In this document: piece by piece, positions 35,881 to 44,400 of the stretch | Layout: every line of letters starts with the position of its first letter | How positions within the stretch are numbered: position 1 is the stretch's first letter | Source of the DNA: Parvivirga hydrogeniphila | GTDB taxonomy: Bacteria > Actinomycetota > Coriobacteriia > Anaerosomatales > Anaerosomataceae | Direction: 5' to 3' | NCBI RefSeq assembly: GCF_023371205.1 | Contig: NZ_JAMCCO010000001.1 | Coordinates: 802,662 to 866,661 of the forward strand | Length of the DNA: 64,000 nt | The notes under the pieces: generated by a model | The model's database searches: none | What the model was told of the DNA's origin: nothing | What the model saw: the letters and a program-made list of their open reading frames with translations, nothing else | Translations under genes and position numbers: made by a program

Positions 35881-37371
35881 GTGATCATCCCGAGCAGAGA
35901 CGAGTTCGTGCGGCTGGCAGCCGAGCACGACGTCGTGCCGGTGGCTCGCGAGGTCTACGCGGACCTCGCCACGCCGATCTCGGCGTTCATGGCGCTCGCG
36001 CACGGCGCCCAGAACGCCTTCCTGCTGGAAAGCGTCGAGGGCGGCGAGCGGCTGGGCCGCTACTCGTTCCTCGGCGTCGGCGACCGCGGCGTCGTCACGG
36101 CGCGCGGACACGAGGTCGTCGTCGAAGAGGGCGGCGTCACCGGCATGCGTGCGGACGACCCGTTGCGCGTCGTGGAAAAGCGCGTCGGAGCAGGCAGCGT
36201 CGCTCGCGTGCCGGGGCTGCCGCTGTTCGTGGGCGGCGCGGTCGGCTACGTCGGGTACGAGGCGGCGACCTGCTTCGAGAAGGTCCCGCGGCACAGCAAC
36301 GACGAGCTCCATCTGCCCGACCTCGCGTTCATGAACGCGGACATCGTGGTGGCCTTCGACCACGCCAGGCGGGTGATGCAGGTGATCGCGGCCGTCAGGC
36401 CAGGCGGCGCTCCGGAGCGCGCGTACGACGCGGCCATCGCGCGCATCGACTCCACGCTCGCACGCATCGATCGCGGGCCGGTCGGCGCCGAGCTCGGCTC
36501 GGTGGGCGACGCAGCGCCCGTGCCGCTTGTGGCGCACACGTCGCGCGAGGACTTCCTCGCTGCGGTCCGGACCGCGAAAGAGCACATCGCTGCTGGCGAC
36601 ATCTTCCAAGTCGTGCTCTCGCAGCGATTCTCGGCGCCGTACGAAGGCGACGGGCTCGACCTCTATCGCGTGCTGCGTGCGGTCAACCCGAGCCCGTACA
36701 TGTTCTACCTGAGGACGCGCGAGGCGACGCTCGTGGGGTCGAGCCCCGAGCCGCTCGTGCGCGTCGAAGGCGATCGCGTGATGACGCGCCCGCTCGCGGG
36801 GACTCGGCCGCGGGGCGCGGACGCCGCCGCTGACAGCCGCTTGCGCGCGGAGCTGCTCTCCGACGAGAAGGAGCGGGCCGAGCACGTCATGCTCGTGGAC
36901 CTCGGCCGGAACGACCTCGGCAGGGTGTGCGTGCCTGGCAGCGTGCAGGTCGAGCAGCTCATGGAGGTCGAGCGCTACAGCCACGTCATGCACATCGTGA
37001 GCACCGTGTCAGGAACGCTCAGGCCCGACGCGACAGCGATCGACGCGCTGGAGGCGACGTTCCCGGCAGGGACGGTCTCGGGGGCGCCCAAGGTGCGCGC
37101 GATGGAAATCATCGCCGAGCTGGAGCCGGCGGCGCGCGGGCCGTACGCGGGCGTCGTCGGTTACCTCGGGGCGGACGGCGCGATGGACATGTGCATCGCC
37201 ATCCGCACCTTCGTGATCGCCGGCGGGCGCGCGTACATCCAAAGCGGCGCCGGCATCGTGGCGGACAGCGACCCCGAGCGCGAGCACGAGGAGTGCCTGC
37301 ACAAGGCGCGCGCGCTGCACCGGGCGCTCGAGCTCGCAGCGGGCATGCACGCGACGGCGGAGGTGGCGTGA
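35881..37371 (+). CDS. trpE: Anthranilate synthase component I
   Basis: A 496-residue chorismate-utilising enzyme that forms anthranilate with ammonia or glutamine delivered by TrpG. The GTG at 35881 is chosen for AGGAGGT at 35867-35873; earlier in-frame starts lie inside the T-box terminator. Features: the N-terminal inhibitor-binding region (LLESVEGGERLGRYSFLG, feedback-site like), FQVVLSQRFSAPYEGDGLDL, NPSPYMFYLRTREATLVGSS, RPLAGTRPRGADA, ELLSDEKERAEHVMLVDLGR, and PAGTVSGAPKVRAMEIIAEL. Its TGA overlaps the trpGD ATG by one base, so the complex is made by coupled translation. Confidence 0.97.
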   Translation: MIIPSRDEFVRLAAEHDVVPVAREVYADLATPISAFMALAHGAQNAFLLESVEGGERLGRYSFLGVGDRGVVTARGHEVVVEEGGVTGMRADDPLRVVEKRVGAGSVARVPGLPLFVGGAVGYVGYEAATCFEKVPRHSNDELHLPDLAFMNADIVVAFDHARRVMQVIAAVRPGGAPERAYDAAIARIDSTLARIDRGPVGAELGSVGDAAPVPLVAHTSREDFLAAVRTAKEHIAAGDIFQVVLSQRFSAPYEGDGLDLYRVLRAVNPSPYMFYLRTREATLVGSSPEPLVRVEGDRVMTRPLAGTRPRGADAAADSRLRAELLSDEKERAEHVMLVDLGRNDLGRVCVPGSVQVEQLMEVERYSHVMHIVSTVSGTLRPDATAIDALEATFPAGTVSGAPKVRAMEIIAELEPAARGPYAGVVGYLGADGAMDMCIAIRTFVIAGGRAYIQSGAGIVADSDPEREHEECLHKARALHRALELAAGMHATAEVA

Positions 37372-39074
37372 TGATCCTCGTCATCGACAACTACGACTCG
37401 TTCACCTACAACATCGTGCAGCTCCTCGCTGCGCTCGGCGCCGAGGTAGAAGTGCGGCGAAACGATGAGGTCACGGCCACAGACGCGCTCGCCATGCGTC
37501 CGGCCGGCATCGTCATCTCGCCCGGTCCGGGCACGCCAAAAGACGCGGGCGTCTCAGGCGAGGTCGTGCGCGCTGCCGAGGAGGCGGGCGTCCCGGTGCT
37601 CGGCATCTGCCTCGGCCACCAGGTGATCGCCGCGCTGCATGGCGCGTCGGTGGTGCGAGCGCTCAGGCCGGTGCACGGCAAGACGGACGAGATCCACCAC
37701 GACGGACGCGGCGTGTTCGCCGGCGTGCCGAGCCCGATGACGGCGACGCGCTACCACTCGCTCGTGGTGGACGCCGCGACCGTGACAGGCGAGCTCACGG
37801 TGACGGCGCGCACGGCCGACGGCATGGTGATGGGGATCGAGGTCGTCGGCAAGCCGGTGTTCGGCGTGCAGTTCCACCCGGAAAGCGTGCTCACCCCGGA
37901 AGGCGCGGGCATCATCGCGAACTTCCTGAAGGTCTGCGGGGAGATCCCGGGCGAGGCGCCGGGCTCTGCTGCGCCGCAGGCGGTCTCGGCGGCGGGCGGC
38001 GCCGTGCGCTCTGCCGAGCAGGCGGCCGCGGTTACGAGCGTGCCCGGCGCGATCGCGCGCGTGAGCACGGGCGGGTCGCTCGCCGAAGAGGAGGCCCGTG
38101 CGGTGATGGGCGCCATCATGGACGGCGAGGCGACGCCCGCGCAGATCGCCGCTCTCGTGGTGGGGATGCGGATGAAAGGCGAGACGGTCGACGAGATCGT
38201 CGGGTTCGCGCAGGCGATGCGCGAGCGTGCGACGCCGGTGCGGCCCGCGATCCCTGGCGTGCTCGACACCTGCGGGACGGGCGGCGACGGGCTGCACACC
38301 TTCAACATCTCGACGGCGACGGCGTTCGTAGTGGCGGGCGCAGGCGTCCCGGTCGCCAAGCACGGCAACCGCGCGGTGTCGTCCTCGGCCGGCAGCGCGG
38401 ACGTGCTCGAGGCGCTCGGCGTGAACCTCGGCCTCGACTCGAGGTCGATGGCGCGGTGCATCGAGGAGTGCGGCGTGGGGTTCCTCTTCGCTCCGACGCT
38501 GCACGCGAGCATGCGGCATGCTGCGGGGCCTCGGCGGGAGATCGGCATCCGCACCGTGTTCAACATCTTGGGTCCGCTCACGAACCCCGCGGGCGCGGCG
38601 CGTCAGCTGCTCGGCGTGTACGACCCGCGGCTGGCGCCGGTGCTCGCGGAGGTCGCCGGACGGCTCGGGGCCGAGCGCGTGCTCGTGGTGCACGGGCACC
38701 CGGGCATGGATGAAGTCTCTGCGAGCGGCCCCACGCTCGTGGCGGAGTTCGATGCGAGCTCAGGCGGCGTGCGCACCTACGAGATCGAGCCGGAGCAGGT
38801 CGGCATCGCGCGCTCGACGCTCGCAGACGTCGTCGGCGGCGACGCGCAGGAGAACGCGGCGATGCTCAGGCGGGTGCTCGAAGGCGAGCACGGACCGCGG
38901 CGCGACATCGTGCTCCTGAACGCAGCGGCCGCGCTGCTCGCGGCCGGAGCGGGGACCGACCTCGCCGACGGGGTCGAGCGGGCGCGTGCCTCGATCGACT
39001 CGGGGCGGGCGGCCGAAGCGCTCGAGCGGCTCATCGCGGTGAGCAACCGGCTCGCCGAGGAGGCGATCGCGTGA
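37371..39074 (+). CDS. trpGD: Fused anthranilate synthase component II and anthranilate phosphoribosyltransferase
   Basis: A 567-residue bifunctional protein. Residues ~1-190 are a class I glutamine amidotransferase: LVIDNYDSFTYNIVQLL, the catalytic cysteine in LGICLGHQVIAALHG, and histidine and glutamate in FGVQFHPESVLTPEG. After an Ala-rich linker (~195-230), residues ~232-567 are TrpD, which transfers phosphoribose to anthranilate: DTCGTGGDGLHTFNISTATA, AKHGNRAVSSSAGSADVLEA, and FNILGPLTNPAGA. The fusion links steps one and two of the pathway. The ATG overlaps the trpE stop, and the GTG of trpC overlaps its own stop. Confidence 0.96.
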   Translation: MILVIDNYDSFTYNIVQLLAALGAEVEVRRNDEVTATDALAMRPAGIVISPGPGTPKDAGVSGEVVRAAEEAGVPVLGICLGHQVIAALHGASVVRALRPVHGKTDEIHHDGRGVFAGVPSPMTATRYHSLVVDAATVTGELTVTARTADGMVMGIEVVGKPVFGVQFHPESVLTPEGAGIIANFLKVCGEIPGEAPGSAAPQAVSAAGGAVRSAEQAAAVTSVPGAIARVSTGGSLAEEEARAVMGAIMDGEATPAQIAALVVGMRMKGETVDEIVGFAQAMRERATPVRPAIPGVLDTCGTGGDGLHTFNISTATAFVVAGAGVPVAKHGNRAVSSSAGSADVLEALGVNLGLDSRSMARCIEECGVGFLFAPTLHASMRHAAGPRREIGIRTVFNILGPLTNPAGAARQLLGVYDPRLAPVLAEVAGRLGAERVLVVHGHPGMDEVSASGPTLVAEFDASSGGVRTYEIEPEQVGIARSTLADVVGGDAQENAAMLRRVLEGEHGPRRDIVLLNAAAALLAAGAGTDLADGVERARASIDSGRAAEALERLIAVSNRLAEEAIA

Positions 39075-39871
39075 GCGTGCTGGCGAAGATCGTGGCGTCG
39101 CGCAAGGCGCGGGTCGCGCGGGAGTTCACCGACGCCGTGCGCGCCGATCTTGTAGAGCGGGCGGCGCACGCGCGCCCCGCGCGACCGTTCTCAGCAGCCC
39201 TTACGGCGCCGCAGGCCGTGGCGGTGATCGCGGAGGTGAAGCGCAGCTCGCCGAGCGCTGGCGGCATCGCGCTCGGGTGCGATGCACGCGCGCAAGCGCA
39301 GGCGTACGAGCGCGGGCACGCGGCGGCCATCTCGGTGCTCACGGAGCCCGAGCGGTTCGGCGGCAGCTTCGAAGACCTCGCTTCGGTGTCGGCCGCGGTG
39401 CGCGTGCCGGTGCTCTGCAAGGACTTCGTGGTGGACCCGGCGCAGGTCGCAGCGGCGCGCGCGGCAGGCGCGGACGCAGTGCTGCTCATGGCAAGCGTGC
39501 TCGGACAGGACCTGCCGCGCTACCTCGACCTCACGTCGAGGTTCGGGCTCGAGGCGTTGGTGGAGGTGCACGACGAGGCCGAACTGGCGCTCGCTGTGCG
39601 CTCGGGCGCGCGCGTGGTGGGCGTGAACGCGCGGGACCTGCGCACGCTCGCCATCGACCTCGAGCGTGCGCACGCGCTCGTGAGGCGTGCGCGGGAGGTG
39701 GCCGACGTGGTCGTCGCAGAAAGCGGGATCCGCTCCCGCCGAGACGTCGAGGCGGCGGCTCGGGCCGGCGCAGATGCGGTGTTGGTGGGGACGGCGCTCA
39801 TGGGTGCGCCGTCTCCTGAAGATGCGGTACGGGAGTTGACGGGCGTGGGAAAGGAGAACGGTCATGCCTGA
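39071..39871 (+). CDS. trpC: Indole-3-glycerol phosphate synthase
   Basis: A 266-residue TIM-barrel enzyme closing the indole ring. Motifs are VIAEVKRSSPSAGGIALG, AISVLTEPERFGGSFEDL, PVLCKDFVVDPAQVAAARAA, AVLLMASVLG, LVEVHDEAELALAVR, VVGVNARDLRTLAIDL and VVAESGIRSRRDVEAAARAG. The catalytic lysines in EVKRSSPS and CKDFVVD are present. The frame is not fused to TrpF, which is encoded two genes later. Start is GTG in a GTGA overlap; the end overlaps trpB2 by eight bases. Confidence 0.96.
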   Translation: MSVLAKIVASRKARVAREFTDAVRADLVERAAHARPARPFSAALTAPQAVAVIAEVKRSSPSAGGIALGCDARAQAQAYERGHAAAISVLTEPERFGGSFEDLASVSAAVRVPVLCKDFVVDPAQVAAARAAGADAVLLMASVLGQDLPRYLDLTSRFGLEALVEVHDEAELALAVRSGARVVGVNARDLRTLAIDLERAHALVRRAREVADVVVAESGIRSRRDVEAAARAGADAVLVGTALMGAPSPEDAVRELTGVGKENGHA

Positions 39872-41204
39872 CAGGACGAGGTTCATGCTGGACGAACGGG
39901 ACATGCCGACCGCCTGGTACAACGTCCAGGCCGACCTGGCGGAGCAGATCCCGCCGCCGCTGGATGCGGAGGGCAACCCGATGGGCCCCGAGCAGCTCGC
40001 GGTGCTCTTCCCGATGGAATGCATCAAGCAGGAGGTCTCGCAGGAGCGCTACATCGACGTCCCTGGCGCGGTCATCGACGTGTACAAGACCTACCGGCCG
40101 TCGCCGCTCATCCGCGCGAAGGCGCTGGAGCGCGTGCTCGGCCTGCCCGAAGGCGTGAAGATCTTCTACAAGTACGAAGGCGTCTCGCCGGCCGGTTCGC
40201 ACAAGCCGAACACCGCGATCCCGCAGGCGTACTACAACAAGCTCGAGGGCGTGAAGAAGATCTCCACGGAGACCGGCGCCGGGCAGTGGGGCAGCGCGCT
40301 TTCGATCGCCGGAGCGCTGTTCGGCATCGAGGTCGAGGTCTTCATGGTGAAGGTCTCCTACGAGCAGAAGCCGTACCGGCGCATCCTGATGGAGACCTAC
40401 GGCGCGACGGTGCACGCCTCGCCGTCGAACCTCACGGAGGCCGGCCGCCATGTGCTCGCGATGGATCCGGACTCCACCGGCTCGCTCGGCATCGCGATCT
40501 CCGAAGCGGTCGAAGTGGCCGTCAAGGACCCGGACACGCACTATTCGCTCGGAAGCGTGCTCAACCACGTGTGCCTGCACCAGACGGTGATCGGCCTTGA
40601 GGCCATCCAGCAGATGGAGATGGCCGAAGCCGAGCCCGACGTCGTCATCGGGTGCGTGGGCGGCGGCTCGAACTTCGCGGGCATCGCGTTCCCGTACTAC
40701 AAGCGTCGGCTCGACGGAAAGTCCAAGGCGCGGCTCGTCGCGGTGGAGCCGAAGGCGTGCCCGACGCTCACGGCAGGCGAGTACCGCTACGACTTCGGCG
40801 ACGAGGCGAAGATGACGCCGCAGATGATGATGTACACGCTCGGCCACGACTTCGTGCCTGCCGGCATCCACGCGGGCGGACTGAGGTACCACGGCGATTC
40901 GCCGCTCGTCTCCGCGCTCGTGAAGTCCGGAGACATCGAGGCCGTCGCCGTGCACCAGACCGCGTGCTTCGAGGCTGCGGTGACCTTCGCGCGCGCGGAG
41001 GGCATCCTGCCGGCGCCCGAGTCGAGCCACGCCATCCGCGTCGCGATCGACGAGGCGCTCGCCGCCAAGGAGGCGGGCGAGGACAAGACCGTGCTGTTCA
41101 ACCTCTCCGGGCACGGCCACTTCGACCTCTCGGCGTACGAGGCGTACCTCGCAGGCCGCCTCAAGGACTACGACTTCGCAGCAGGCACGGTCCTGCATGA
41201 CTAG
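39864..41204 (+). CDS. trpB2: Tryptophan synthase beta chain, TrpB2 type
   Basis: A 446-residue PLP enzyme of the TrpB2 branch, typical of archaea and some bacteria, which condenses indole with serine. The branch is recognised by the long N terminus (MLDERDMPTAWYNVQADLAE) and the insert before YRPSPLIRAKALERVLG. The PLP lysine is in YEGVSPAGSHKPNTAIPQAY and the phosphate-binding loop in CVGGGSNFAGIAFPYY. TrpB2 usually acts alone or without tight TrpA contact. A second, ordinary trpB follows in the same operon, so two isozymes are cotranscribed; TrpB2 may salvage free indole. Confidence 0.93.
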   Translation: MPDRTRFMLDERDMPTAWYNVQADLAEQIPPPLDAEGNPMGPEQLAVLFPMECIKQEVSQERYIDVPGAVIDVYKTYRPSPLIRAKALERVLGLPEGVKIFYKYEGVSPAGSHKPNTAIPQAYYNKLEGVKKISTETGAGQWGSALSIAGALFGIEVEVFMVKVSYEQKPYRRILMETYGATVHASPSNLTEAGRHVLAMDPDSTGSLGIAISEAVEVAVKDPDTHYSLGSVLNHVCLHQTVIGLEAIQQMEMAEAEPDVVIGCVGGGSNFAGIAFPYYKRRLDGKSKARLVAVEPKACPTLTAGEYRYDFGDEAKMTPQMMMYTLGHDFVPAGIHAGGLRYHGDSPLVSALVKSGDIEAVAVHQTACFEAAVTFARAEGILPAPESSHAIRVAIDEALAAKEAGEDKTVLFNLSGHGHFDLSAYEAYLAGRLKDYDFAAGTVLHD

Positions 41205-41212
41205 GAGCGGGG

Positions 41213-41845
41213 ATGCGCACACGGGTGAAGATCTGCGGCATCACGAACGAGGCGGACGCGGCGCTCGCCGTTGCGGCGGGCGCCGATGCCGTCGGCGTGG
41301 TGCTCGCCGAAAGCCCGCGGCGCGTGACGCTTCCGCAGGCCGAACGGGCGCTCGCGGCGGTTCCGCCCCTGGTGGCCCGCGTGGGGGTGTTCGTCGACGC
41401 CGAGCCGGCGTTCGTGGCCGAAGCCGTGCGCGCTCTGCGGCTCACGGCGGTCCAGCTGCACGGCGACGAGACGCCGGAGGCGTGCGCGAGCGCACCGGTG
41501 CCGGTGATCAAGGCGTTCCGCGTCGCCGGGCCGCAGGACCTCACGGGCGTGGAGGCGTATCGTGGCAGCATCAGCGCAGCGCTGCTCGACGCACGCGTGC
41601 CGCAGGCGCGTGGCGGCACCGGCGTGGCGTTCGACTGGGACGCCGTGCGAGACGCGCTGCCCTCGTGGATCCCGGTGGTTGTCGCAGGCGGCCTGCGCGC
41701 AGACAATGTCGGGACGGCCGTCCGCACGCTGCGCCCGTTCGCGGTGGACGTCTCGTCCGGCGTCGAGGCGGCGCCCGGCGTGAAAGACGCGCGGAAGGTC
41801 GAACAGTTCATGGCCGCGGTGCGCGCGGCAGACGAGGAAGGGTGA
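41213..41845 (+). CDS. trpF: Phosphoribosylanthranilate isomerase
   Basis: A 210-residue TIM-barrel enzyme of pathway step three. The catalytic cysteine is in TRVKICGITNEADAALAVAA (residue 9 region). Also visible are ADAVGVVLAESPRRVTLPQA, LTAVQLHGDETPEAC, LLDARVPQARGGTGVAFDWD, VVVAGGLRADNVGTAVR and AVDVSSGVEAAPGVKD, with the catalytic aspartate in LLDA. It starts eight bases after trpB2 and ends three bases before the ATG of trpB. Confidence 0.95.
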   Translation: MRTRVKICGITNEADAALAVAAGADAVGVVLAESPRRVTLPQAERALAAVPPLVARVGVFVDAEPAFVAEAVRALRLTAVQLHGDETPEACASAPVPVIKAFRVAGPQDLTGVEAYRGSISAALLDARVPQARGGTGVAFDWDAVRDALPSWIPVVVAGGLRADNVGTAVRTLRPFAVDVSSGVEAAPGVKDARKVEQFMAAVRAADEEG

Positions 41846-41848
41846 GAG

Positions 41849-43084
41849 ATGAGCGGATCGCTGCTGCCGTCGGCAGAAGAGGCGTACGCGAGCCCGGACG
41901 CGCAGGGGTTCTTCGGACCGTACGGAGGCACGTTCGTCCCCGAGACGGTCGTGCCTGCGCTAGAAGAGCTCGCCCACGCGTTCGACGAGGCCCTGGGCGA
42001 CCCCGCGTTCGACGCCGAGCTCGGCGCGCTGCTTGCAGACTACGTGGGCCGGCCGTCGCCGCTGTACCGGGCCGACCGGCTCGCTGAGGCGGTTGGGCTC
42101 GGCACGGTGTGGCTGAAGCGAGAAGACCTCAACCACACCGGCGCCCACAAGATCAACAACACGCTCGGCCAGTGCCTCCTCGCCAAGCGCATGGGCAAGC
42201 GGCGCGTGATCGCCGAGACCGGCGCAGGCCAGCACGGCGTGGCGACGGCCACGACGGCGGCGCTCATGGGCCTGGAGTGCGCGATCTTCATGGGCACCGA
42301 GGACATCCGGCGGCAGGCGCTCAACGTCTACAAGATGCGGCTCCTCGGCGCCGAGGTGGTGCCCGTGGCCGACGGCACCGGCACGCTCGCCGATGCGGTC
42401 ACTGCGGCGCTGCGGCACTGGGTCGAGCGGGTGGAGGACACGTTCTACGTGCTCGGCTCCGCAGTCGGCCCGCACCCGTACCCGACTATCGTGCGGCACT
42501 TCCAGAAGGTCATCGGCGAGGAGGCGCTCTCGCAGCTCCGCGAGAAGGGGGCGCGCATGCCGGACGCCGTCGTGGCGTGCGTCGGCGGCGGCTCGAACGC
42601 GATCGGCATCTTCTATCCGTTCCTGCGCGACGTGCCTGCCGACGAGCGGCCCTTGCTCATCGGGGCGGAGGCGGCCGGGCTCGGGCTGGAGACCGACAAG
42701 CACGGCGCGGCGCTCACGAAGGGGCGTCCAGGCGTGCTCCACGGCTTCTACAGCTACCTCCTCCAAGACGAGGCAGGCAACCCCAAGGAGGCGTACTCGA
42801 TCTCGGCGGGGCTCGACTACCCCGGCGTGGGGCCCGAGCACAGCTACCTGAAGGACGCAGGGCTCGTGCGCTACGAAGCAGTCACCGACCGCGAAGCGCT
42901 CGACGCGTTCGCTCTTCTCGCGCGTACGGAAGGCATCATCCCGGCGATCGAGTCTGCGCACGCGCTCGCGATGCTGCCGCGTCTGGCGGCGGAGCTCGGA
43001 CCGGACGCGAGCGTGCTCGTGAACGTGAGCGGGCGCGGCGACAAGGACATGGACATCGTCCGGGAGGCCGGGCTCGGCGCGTGA
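41849..43084 (+). CDS. trpB: Tryptophan synthase beta chain, classical TrpB1 type
   Basis: A 411-residue beta subunit that pairs with TrpA. Motifs are [40 protein letters not shown] with the PLP lysine, [38 protein letters not shown] and [20 protein letters not shown]. The residues for the TrpA interface look normal. It sits between trpF and trpA. Having both TrpB1 and TrpB2 in one operon is uncommon but known from some archaea and bacteria. Confidence 0.96.
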   Translation: MSGSLLPSAEEAYASPDAQGFFGPYGGTFVPETVVPALEELAHAFDEALGDPAFDAELGALLADYVGRPSPLYRADRLAEAVGLGTVWLKREDLNHTGAHKINNTLGQCLLAKRMGKRRVIAETGAGQHGVATATTAALMGLECAIFMGTEDIRRQALNVYKMRLLGAEVVPVADGTGTLADAVTAALRHWVERVEDTFYVLGSAVGPHPYPTIVRHFQKVIGEEALSQLREKGARMPDAVVACVGGGSNAIGIFYPFLRDVPADERPLLIGAEAAGLGLETDKHGAALTKGRPGVLHGFYSYLLQDEAGNPKEAYSISAGLDYPGVGPEHSYLKDAGLVRYEAVTDREALDAFALLARTEGIIPAIESAHALAMLPRLAAELGPDASVLVNVSGRGDKDMDIVREAGLGA

Positions 43085-43128
43085 GCGAGCGCGCGGGGCT
43101 CGGCACGCGAGACGACGGGAGGTCGGCA

Positions 43129-43941
43129 GTGGCTGGCGAGCGAACGGCGTCCCGGCTCGAGGCGGCGTTCCGCCGCGGACGGCCGGCGCTCGTCGCGTAC
43201 CTGATGGCGGGTTATCCCGACCGGACGACCTCGCTGCGCGCGCTCGCTCGTGCGGCCGACGCGGGCGCGGACGTGATCGAGCTCGGGGTGCCGTACGGGG
43301 ACCCGCTCGCCGACGGCCCCGTCATCGCCGACGCAGCGCAGGTGGCGCGCCGCGCTCCCGGCGGGTTCGGGCTTGCCGAGACGATCGACCTCGCGCGGGA
43401 GTTCATCAGCGGGCGTGGCGATGACTGCCCGCCGCTCGTGCTCATGACGTACCTGAACCCGCTGATGAGCATGGGGCTTCCGCGTGCGGCCGACCTCATG
43501 CGGGAAGCGGGCGTCGCCGGCGTCATCGTGCCCGACATGCCGCCTGAGGCGGCTCGCCCGTGGCGTGCCGTCGCGGGCGGGCTCGACACCGTCTTCCTTC
43601 TGGCGCCGACCTCCACCGACGAGCGCGTCCGCGTGGTGGCCGACGCTTCCGCAGGGTTCGTGTACTGCGTCAGCACCACCGGCGTGACCGGCGAGCGCGA
43701 GACGCTCGCCGATGCCGGCCGCCGTCTGGTCGAGCGCGTGCGCGCGGCGACGACGCTTCCAGTCGCCATCGGCTTCGGGATCGGCACTCCCGAGCAGGCC
43801 GCGGAAGCCGCGCGCATCGCCGACGGCGTGATCGTCGGCAGCGCGATCGTCCGGCGACAGCACGACCCGAGCGTCGTTGGCGACTTCGTGCGGTCGCTCG
43901 CGCGCGCAGTGCACGAGAGCGGGCGGGGCTCAGCGGGCTGA
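43129..43941 (+). CDS. trpA: Tryptophan synthase alpha chain
   Basis: A 270-residue TIM-barrel subunit that cleaves indole-glycerol phosphate and channels indole to TrpB. GTG 43129 follows GGGAGG (43117-43122) and gives the normal family N terminus; GTG 43081 in the trpB overlap would add 16 residues. Motifs are PALVAYLMAGYPDRTTSLRA, ADVIELGVPYGDPLADGPVI (catalytic glutamate), VLMTYLNPLMSMG, GVIVPDMPPEAARPW (catalytic aspartate), VYCVSTTGVTGERE and IGFGIGTPEQAAEAARIADG. It is the last trp gene; its 3' end overlaps a convergent small gene by 12 bases. Confidence 0.94.
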   Translation: MAGERTASRLEAAFRRGRPALVAYLMAGYPDRTTSLRALARAADAGADVIELGVPYGDPLADGPVIADAAQVARRAPGGFGLAETIDLAREFISGRGDDCPPLVLMTYLNPLMSMGLPRAADLMREAGVAGVIVPDMPPEAARPWRAVAGGLDTVFLLAPTSTDERVRVVADASAGFVYCVSTTGVTGERETLADAGRRLVERVRAATTLPVAIGFGIGTPEQAAEAARIADGVIVGSAIVRRQHDPSVVGDFVRSLARAVHESGRGSAG

Positions 43942-44133
43942 GAGCGCCTTGAGCGCGAGCGCCGTGTCGTGCAGGTCGCCGAGGATCTCCAGCCCGAGCT
44001 CCGCGAGCGCTTCGCCCCGCGCCGTCCGCTTCCTACGCTCCGGGGCGAGGAGGTCCTGCCTGACCGCCTCGGTCACCACGGCGGCGCGCCAGCCGTCGAT
44101 ACCGAGCTGGTACTCGGCGCGGTCCGAGCGCAT
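43930..44133 (-). CDS. Possible small protein of unknown function
   Basis: A 67-residue reading frame (MRSDRAEYQLGIDGWRAAVV to DTALALKALSAR), charged and helical, with no recognised family. The ATG at 44133 has only a weak ribosome site. It ends 12 bases inside the convergent trpA. It follows the broken gene at 44156 by 22 bases and may have been cotranscribed with it and the DUF2207 gene. Coding is likely but not certain. Confidence 0.45.
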   Translation of the reverse strand: MRSDRAEYQLGIDGWRAAVVTEAVRQDLLAPERRKRTARGEALAELGLEILGDLHDTALALKALSAR

Positions 44134-44155
44134 GGCTGTCTTCAGGTTCGCTTGC

Positions 44156-44388
44156 TCAGAAGATCTCGAACCGGAACAGCGCGTCGTCGTCTTCCTCGGT
44201 GTGCTGCCGCTGCGCCACGGCGAACATGACGTTGCGCTCGATGATGCCCCAATCGGGCCGCGCGTGGGTCCGCATCCACGAGTCGGACACCTCCGGATAG
44301 AAGGCGTCGTGCAGGTAGGCGAACCGTTCCGCAGGACCTTCGCTCCGATGGAGAACTCCACGCCGTTGGGTGTCTGGATGTCGCCCAT
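44156..44388 (-). pseudogene. Small gene split by a frameshift
   Basis: Read on the minus strand, the ATG at 44388, after a GAAAGAGG site, begins MGDIQTPNGVEFSIGAKVL. The convincing continuation is in another frame: PAERFAYLHDAFYPEVSDSW through QRQHTEEDDDALFRFEIF and a stop at 44156. The switch lies near 44325-44340. The joined product would be ~77 residues of unknown function. It is either a recent frameshift mutation or a sequence error. Its start lies 12 bases after the end of the DUF2207 gene. Confidence 0.5.
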
Positions 44389-44400
44389 CACGCCTCTTTC

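Noticed and set aside
33390-35888. An 832-codon open frame on the minus strand opposite rnr.
   Set aside because: Shadow of the RNase R gene in GC-rich DNA; no recognisable domain, and it runs through the trp T-box.
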